A DNA stretch of 64,000 nucleotides from Oscillatoria sp. SIO1A7 (GTDB lineage Bacteria > Cyanobacteriota > Cyanobacteriia > Cyanobacteriales > Laspinemataceae). A program made the translations under genes and the position numbers. Below, in pieces: positions 58,959-64,000 of this stretch. The stretch's first letter is position 1. Every line of letters starts with the position of its first letter. Location of the stretch: the NCBI GenBank assembly GCA_010672965.1, contig JAAHFN010000007.1:1-64000 (forward strand), written 5' to 3'. The notes beneath the pieces were generated by a model. The model saw nothing but the letters and a program-made list of their open reading frames with translations, ran no database searches and had not been told where the DNA came from.

Positions 58959-61442
58959 ATGAAGCAGCAGTCAGACAAACTCAGCCATAAGGCTCCTAAT
59001 AATTATCTGCCCTACAGCAACGCGATCGAGTTTATCGATCGCCAGGAGGAGCTGCGGGAACTGGAGCGGCGGTTCGAGCGAGTAGGGGACGGCGCTCTTG
59101 TAGCGATAACCGGCCAGAGGGGCATCGGCAAAACAGAACTAGCGCTCCAATACGCCCTACAACATCAAGAAGAAAATAGCCCTGGGAGCTGCATCTGGTT
59201 AGATGCCAAAACAGATGTCGGCATACAGATTATCGCTCAGTTTCTCAAAATTTACCAAGAAGCGGAAGTAACCCGAGCCCTAGGCAATAAAGCCCTAAAC
59301 CTAGAACAACAGGTAGCCTATTGCTGGCAAAATTGGCCGGAAGGTAACGTGCTAGCGGTATGGGACGATGTTGCAGATTATCAAAAAATTAAGCCCTATC
59401 TGCCCCCCAAAAATGGCCGGTTTCAGGGATTGATAACTGCAACCAAGCGGCTGGAAAACTCTAAATCTATAGAGCATTTGCCTTTGGACGTACTGGATGA
59501 GGCCGGAGCTTTAGCATTGTTGGAGGCGGTAGCGGGAGGCGATCGCATCCAAGGGGAAATAGCCCAGGCCAAAGAACTCTGCGCTACATTGGGATTTTTG
59601 CCCTTGGGATTGGACTTAGTAGGGCATTATTTAGCAACTCAACCAGAAATATCTCTGGCGGAAATGCTCTCGAAGTTGGCGAGCCAGAGCCTATCCGAGG
59701 AGTCTGAGCCCAAGCCACGGGGAAATATGACAGCACAACAAGCCGCGAAAGTTGCTTTTGAGCTGAGCTGGCAGACTTTAAATGACGATGCTAAGCAGTT
59801 AGGTTGCGTGCTGAGTTTGTTTGCGCCAGCTCCGATTCCTTGGTCTTTCGTAGAAAAAGCTACTCTAGTTCGGCGTCGAGAGCAAATCGTCCCTGCAAGA
59901 GATAATCTGCTGCTCAAGAAACACTTGCTGCAACCAATCGATGAGGATATCTATCGTCTCCATCCGCTCCTGCGGGAATTTTGGCAAGAGAAAATGGAAA
60001 CCTCAGATCTCGTCGAAGCCCAAAAGCAGGTTTTTTGCGAGAATCTGATAGCAGTAGCTGAAAAAATTCCCCATAGCCCCAACCTCCAGTTGATTTGCGA
60101 TATGGCGATCGCTATTCCTCACATAGCTGCGATCGCCACAGAGCTAGCGGAATTTATCAGCCACGAAGATTTAATGACCCCGTTCGCTCGTCTCGCCCGC
60201 TACTACGAAAGTCAAGGATTCTACCCCCAAGCAGAATCCTGGCGCAAGCTGGGCATTCAAGTAAATCAAGATCGCTTTGGTTCCGAGCATCCTTATGTAT
60301 CGACTCTAGCGGACAATTTAGCGGTACTCTATTTATCTCAGTACCGCTACCAGGAAGCAGAACAGCTTTTAGTGCAGGCGCTGCAAATCAACCAAAAAAT
60401 ACTGGGTAACGACCATCTGCTCGTCGCCCAGAATGCTAATAATCTGGCCACGGTCTATCAACATCAAGAACGCTACCAAGACGCAGAAGCTTTGTACCTG
60501 AAAGCTTTGGACGTTAGGAGGCGAATGCTAGAACCAAGGCATATCGAAATCGCCGTTAGCCTCAATAACCTGGGCACTCTTTACCGGACTGTAGGTCGAT
60601 ACGAGCAAGCAGAACCGCTATTCCTAGAAGCCCTGGCGATTAGAGAACGCTGGTTTGGCAAAGACAATATAGAAGTAGTAGTTGCGATCGCTGCTTTGGC
60701 CAACCTCTATCGAGAGTGGCACCGCTACGACAAGGCAGAACCTCTATATAAGCAAGCCTTGCATTTGAGAAGAAATCTCCTCTCGGAATTGCATCCCGAT
60801 GTAGCAGCTAGCTTTAATTCTCTGGGTCGTCTCTACCAATCTCAGGGACGCTATAAGGAAGCAGAACCGCTGTTCGTCAAAGCCCTAGAAATTTGGCACG
60901 GCTTGGGGGTCCAAGAGAATCCCGATGTCGCCACCTGCACGAACAACTTAGCCGAGATTTACCGAGTTCTCGGGCAATACCGCGAAGCAGAAGTTCTGAA
61001 CAAACAAGCCCTGGCCATCAGGAAACGGTTTTGGGGAGAGTTTCATCCCGATATCTGTCAGAGCCTTAATAATCTGGCGGGCCTTTATCAAGTTTCCGGT
61101 CGCTATGAAGAAGCGGAATCTCTATTTCTACAAGCCCTAGAACTGAACGAGCGCTACCTAGGGTCAGAGCATCCCGATACCGCTTATACGATGAATAATA
61201 TAGGCTGCCTGTATTACTATCAAAAACGCTATCGAGAAGCAGAAAAGCTGCTCGTGCGTTCTTTGGATATTCGCGAGCGTCGTTTAGGACATTCTCATTC
61301 GGAAACGGTTCAAGCTCGACATAATCTCAACTATCTTTGGGGGGAGATGAAAAAGGAGAATATCCCCACTCGGGCTGTTACGGGCAAAAAAGGTAAGCGT
61401 AAAAAAGCAAAACCTAAAGGATTGGCTAAGGGTTTTGGCTAA
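58959..61442 (+). CDS. NB-ARC STAND ATPase with kinesin-light-chain-type TPRs
   Basis: From ATG 58959, 827 residues (a GTG at 58932 would add nine). NB-ARC core: FIDRQEELRELERRF, P-loop GQRGIGKTE (52-60), Walker B VLAVWDDVADYQ, and LGFLPLGLDLVGHYL of the GxP motif. Then a winged helix (YRLHPLLREFWQEKM) and about eight to nine 42-residue TPRs with the pattern NNLATVYQHQERYQDAEALY. The end is a basic tail (KGKRKKAKPKGLAKGFG). Such proteins act as ligand-gated switches; many guide immune or apoptosis-like responses in bacteria. No N-terminal effector is visible, and no adjacent gene obviously supplies it. Intact. Confidence 0.88.
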   Translation: MKQQSDKLSHKAPNNYLPYSNAIEFIDRQEELRELERRFERVGDGALVAITGQRGIGKTELALQYALQHQEENSPGSCIWLDAKTDVGIQIIAQFLKIYQEAEVTRALGNKALNLEQQVAYCWQNWPEGNVLAVWDDVADYQKIKPYLPPKNGRFQGLITATKRLENSKSIEHLPLDVLDEAGALALLEAVAGGDRIQGEIAQAKELCATLGFLPLGLDLVGHYLATQPEISLAEMLSKLASQSLSEESEPKPRGNMTAQQAAKVAFELSWQTLNDDAKQLGCVLSLFAPAPIPWSFVEKATLVRRREQIVPARDNLLLKKHLLQPIDEDIYRLHPLLREFWQEKMETSDLVEAQKQVFCENLIAVAEKIPHSPNLQLICDMAIAIPHIAAIATELAEFISHEDLMTPFARLARYYESQGFYPQAESWRKLGIQVNQDRFGSEHPYVSTLADNLAVLYLSQYRYQEAEQLLVQALQINQKILGNDHLLVAQNANNLATVYQHQERYQDAEALYLKALDVRRRMLEPRHIEIAVSLNNLGTLYRTVGRYEQAEPLFLEALAIRERWFGKDNIEVVVAIAALANLYREWHRYDKAEPLYKQALHLRRNLLSELHPDVAASFNSLGRLYQSQGRYKEAEPLFVKALEIWHGLGVQENPDVATCTNNLAEIYRVLGQYREAEVLNKQALAIRKRFWGEFHPDICQSLNNLAGLYQVSGRYEEAESLFLQALELNERYLGSEHPDTAYTMNNIGCLYYYQKRYREAEKLLVRSLDIRERRLGHSHSETVQARHNLNYLWGEMKKENIPTRAVTGKKGKRKKAKPKGLAKGFG

Positions 61443-61720
61443 TTTAGCTAATCGATCGCGCTTATTATTGATGCCACGCAGCTCTTAATTTTTTGGCACC
61501 TGCGGAGTATTTGTCCGGCGATGGATAAAACCCTCGCCGGTCTGTACTAACCGAACTTTAATGTCCCTCGAAATGGTATATATAGCAGTAAGCAGTCAGC
61601 TATCAGCAGTCAGCTAGAGCGTCAAAGTCTTGCCATCTAAGCAATAGAGAAATTTGTAACCTTTCTAACCAAGGGTGTGTAGTGGTATAAATTAAAATAT
61701 TGAAATTAAAAACTCAAAAC
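61443..61720. other. short intergenic, no gene
   Basis: Contains AGCAGTCAGC short repeats (61585-61615) and a CTCAAAACTCAAAACTC tract just before the downstream stop codon. Nothing else. Confidence 0.6.
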
Positions 61721-63301
61721 TCAAAACTCCCCATCCATGCTCTTCAATCGGCCAATTGGGAAATTAACCTCAGGCAGGGGCTCTATTTTTAAAGATGGTT
61801 TTTTTTCAATATCTAATAATAAGTCTGGCGAAGGAGCGAATAAAAATATGTCGCTAAATCCAGAGGCAATTTCCGGGAGCTGGGGGCGATCGACTAACTG
61901 CAAGCGCACCTTGTCCTCAAGCAGATAGCTTATAGAAATCAAGTTACCGAAATTGACATCCCAGTTATCGCTAATAACCAGCGGGCGAGGAGTTTGGTTA
62001 ATAATCCGCGCCGCTTGGGGATTTCGATAGCGTGCTACCTTATGCCACCAAGTATCGGCCTGAGAACTTATTCCACAGGATAGGACTCCCGCTGAAATCA
62101 GTACGCCTAAGACAGCAGGAGCCCAGGTATTTCGCCTATTTCCCAGAGAAAATCTAGAAATCGAAATTCTATCAGCTAGCAGATAGGCTACAGCCAGTTG
62201 TATGCCCAAGTAACAGGGGAAAAAATAGCGAGCTACAGTCGAGCGCCGTCCGCCCAAAATTAAGTCGGGCAAAATCAGGGCTAGGGCTGGTATGGCAATT
62301 AAAGCTATGACAAACCATGCCGCCCGTTTTGACTCCTTACGCCAGAGATAGTAAATAGTATAGCTGATGCCTATTAATAAACCAACTATAATTCGAGGAA
62401 CTAATATAATATTGATACTGGCATCAAAATCGATAAAAATATAACTGATATTTAGCTCCCAAGATCCGATTAAGTACCAGAGCGATCGCGGAACCGTAAT
62501 CCAGTTAGTTTGAACCAGCATTCTGGACAAATTACCGAAGATAACCAAAACCCAGGGAACGAATGCTAGGACTGCCAGGAGGGATGCTATAGCAAATGTC
62601 GTTACCCGTCTCGTCCAGCGAAAGCCTTCGCTCGCTAAGACCCAAACGCTATATGCAGTCGCTACTAAGGTCGAAAATAGAGAAGTATAAAGGCTGACAA
62701 CTAATGTCAGGAAATAGAGAAACCAAGCCCGCTTGCTATCCAGCCGCATTGCTCGTAGCAAAGCAGCGCCCGATAGCAAAATTGTCAGCAACCAGAGGCT
62801 ATATTCTCGCGCTTCCTGGGCGTAGAGAACGTATAAGGGACAAATAGCAATGAGGGCGATCGCTATCCATCCCACTAGAGGCTCTGCAAATAATTCCCAA
62901 CATAGCCAATAGACGCTGGGAAATACCAGCAAGCTAATCCAGGCTGACAAGCTTCGGATCCCTGCCACCGAGCTGCCACCAAATTGCCCCCAAAATTGAC
63001 TCCAAAATCGCGCTATTATATAATAGAGCGGCGGATGCTCCGGGTGTTTTTTCAAAGCATCCATTGCATCTGCTAAATTTTTTTCTGGACTGATACGCTG
63101 GTATTTTAATAAGTCTTGCGGCCTAATGACCCGACCGTCAAAGACTTGCTCTACGACGTTTTCTCCTTTATAGCCAGAAATCCGCAACGAGGTATAGACT
63201 TCATCGTGCCAATAGACTTTGCGGTCTATATTGACAAAGCGAAAGCAGATGCCCAGGACTAAGGCAACTGCGACCAAACCTCGAAACCAAGCTTGATTCA
63301 T
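61721..63301 (-). CDS. GT39-like integral membrane glycosyltransferase
   Basis: A 526-residue membrane protein with about ten hydrophobic helices, the first at residues 8-22 (GLVAVALVLGICFRF). The acidic extracytoplasmic loop motif YWHDEVYTSLR after helix 1 and KHPEHPPLYYIIARFW before helix 2 are the hallmarks of the dolichyl/undecaprenyl-phosphate-sugar transferase (PMT_2/ArnT-like) superfamily. It would transfer a lipid-linked sugar to an extracellular acceptor. The acceptor is unknown. The upstream truncated gene at the window edge may be unrelated. Confidence 0.85.
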   Translation of the reverse strand: MNQAWFRGLVAVALVLGICFRFVNIDRKVYWHDEVYTSLRISGYKGENVVEQVFDGRVIRPQDLLKYQRISPEKNLADAMDALKKHPEHPPLYYIIARFWSQFWGQFGGSSVAGIRSLSAWISLLVFPSVYWLCWELFAEPLVGWIAIALIAICPLYVLYAQEAREYSLWLLTILLSGAALLRAMRLDSKRAWFLYFLTLVVSLYTSLFSTLVATAYSVWVLASEGFRWTRRVTTFAIASLLAVLAFVPWVLVIFGNLSRMLVQTNWITVPRSLWYLIGSWELNISYIFIDFDASINIILVPRIIVGLLIGISYTIYYLWRKESKRAAWFVIALIAIPALALILPDLILGGRRSTVARYFFPCYLGIQLAVAYLLADRISISRFSLGNRRNTWAPAVLGVLISAGVLSCGISSQADTWWHKVARYRNPQAARIINQTPRPLVISDNWDVNFGNLISISYLLEDKVRLQLVDRPQLPEIASGFSDIFLFAPSPDLLLDIEKKPSLKIEPLPEVNFPIGRLKSMDGEF

Positions 63302-63462
63302 GGGATGCTTCCATATTCTCGATGGCTACTATAGTGTAAGTTTATCGTAATTCAGCGGTAGCCACGGGGCAGCCACGGGGGGACTGCCCCTACAGAATAT
63401 CTGTTCCCCAATGCCCAATTCCGCTCTTCCCAATTCCGCTCTTCCCAATTCCCCATGCTCAG

Positions 63463-64000
63463 TTATTGTTCTGTAGAACCAAAGCTGGGGAGTTCTACTG
63501 CAGCAAGCGATCGCCGTTTTTTGGCAGAAGCTTGAGGATAAACTAGGGGTGCAGGCGGCTTTACTGCTTGGGCACTATCGCTGTTATTTTTATCGACATG
63601 AGTTTCCTTTTCTGGCGCGTCCTCCCAGGCAGGATTGCTGGCTAAATTTTCCGAAGGCGATCGCTCTTGGCTGCTAGTAACTATCTGACTAGGTGTATTG
63701 TCTCTTATCTCTTCTTTTGGTAGATAGCTTAAAGAATATTCTGACTCGCCAGTTGCTACATTTTGGCTTAGATCTTGCATTTCTCCGTTGGCCGGTTTTT
63801 TGTCTATAATATCTTTGACTGTATCTTTAGTTGGATCTAATAATCGGTTATAATTATCCTGAGCTAAGTCGATTTCCCTAATTGTTTCTTGATTTAAGTT
63901 TTCGGTTGTCGCTGCTAACTTTTCTATATCTGGATCTGTCTTTGTTGACCAAGGTTGAATGGGCTGAGCTTTGCTAAATATTAGAACTCCGTGGTCTGTG
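63463..64000 (-). CDS. C-terminal part of a gene running off the right edge
   Basis: The frame is open without a start to the last base of the window: about 178 residues ending SFGSTEQ. The visible part is low-complexity, rich in Glu/Ser/Pro/Lys (SSQERSPSENLASNPAWEDA, AVKPPAPLVYPQASAKKRRS), with helical LNQETIREIDLAQDNYNRLL. It looks like a disordered or linker C-terminus, perhaps of a membrane or polysaccharide-export protein, but no domain is seen here. An internal ATG at 63780 is not needed as a start. Incomplete at its 5' end. Confidence 0.6.
   Translation of the reverse strand, partial: TDHGVLIFSKAQPIQPWSTKTDPDIEKLAATTENLNQETIREIDLAQDNYNRLLDPTKDTVKDIIDKKPANGEMQDLSQNVATGESEYSLSYLPKEEIRDNTPSQIVTSSQERSPSENLASNPAWEDAPEKETHVDKNNSDSAQAVKPPAPLVYPQASAKKRRSLAAVELPSFGSTEQ

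Overview
The window looks like the chromosome of a filamentous (Oscillatoriales-type) cyanobacterium. The HIP1 octamer GCGATCGC is everywhere. Many products are cyanobacterial families: a CYP110-like P450, a DUF2808 protein, a TIGR04168-type phosphatase, a CyanoTRADD-associated membrane protein, and STAND ATPases carrying WD40, TPR or HEAT repeats. Small palindromic repeats fill almost every intergenic space. The genus cannot be fixed from the sequence alone.

Layout. 1-10 kb: a small two-TM TRADD-N-associated protein, a mosaic protease/kinase ORF whose 3' end is built from a 68-bp tandem repeat, a small HTH-like protein, hicBA, a DUF433 gene split by a MITE, and recQ. 10-25 kb: DUF4058, a PemK/MazF toxin with a chimeric antitoxin, a STAND-TPR protein, a glyoxalase-like protein, and a two-gene unit of AAA ATPase plus a giant STAND protein with 14 WD40 repeats. 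25-42 kb: mainly metabolic and housekeeping genes (FMN reductase, glutathionyl-hydroquinone reductase, PhyH dioxygenase, M23 peptidase, P450, phosphoketolase-like enzyme, a second hicBA, Uma2, hybrid kinase, thioredoxin, nadA, phosphatase, tRNA-Ser). 42-44.5 kb: the most interesting locus, three repeated units each encoding a 25-34 residue peptide with a conserved leader, followed by a fused PqqD-like RRE/ThiF-E1 enzyme. This is a candidate RiPP pathway resembling, but not matching, microcin C or pantocin systems. 44.5-64 kb: DUF2808 protein, class A beta-lactamase-fold hydrolase, trmJ-like, isoaspartyl peptidase, NACHT-HEAT, glmU, HD-GYP regulator, MnmC-like methyltransferase, Nudix, NB-ARC-TPR, a GT39-like membrane glycosyltransferase and a truncated gene at the right edge.

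Two themes tie the window together. First, there is a high density of STAND-type ATPases and toxin-antitoxin genes, as expected of multicellular cyanobacteria with many conflict or programmed-death systems. Second, a small-repeat population is active enough to split genes. One MITE family with TAGCGTTTCTC ends and TA target duplications is present in about eight copies. Three of its insertions have empty sites that can be reconstructed inside this window: a DUF433 gene, another repeat, and the terminator of the second RiPP unit. Several repeat families seem to share exchangeable palindromic cores inside different terminal shells.

All homology statements come from recognising motifs by eye; no database search was run.
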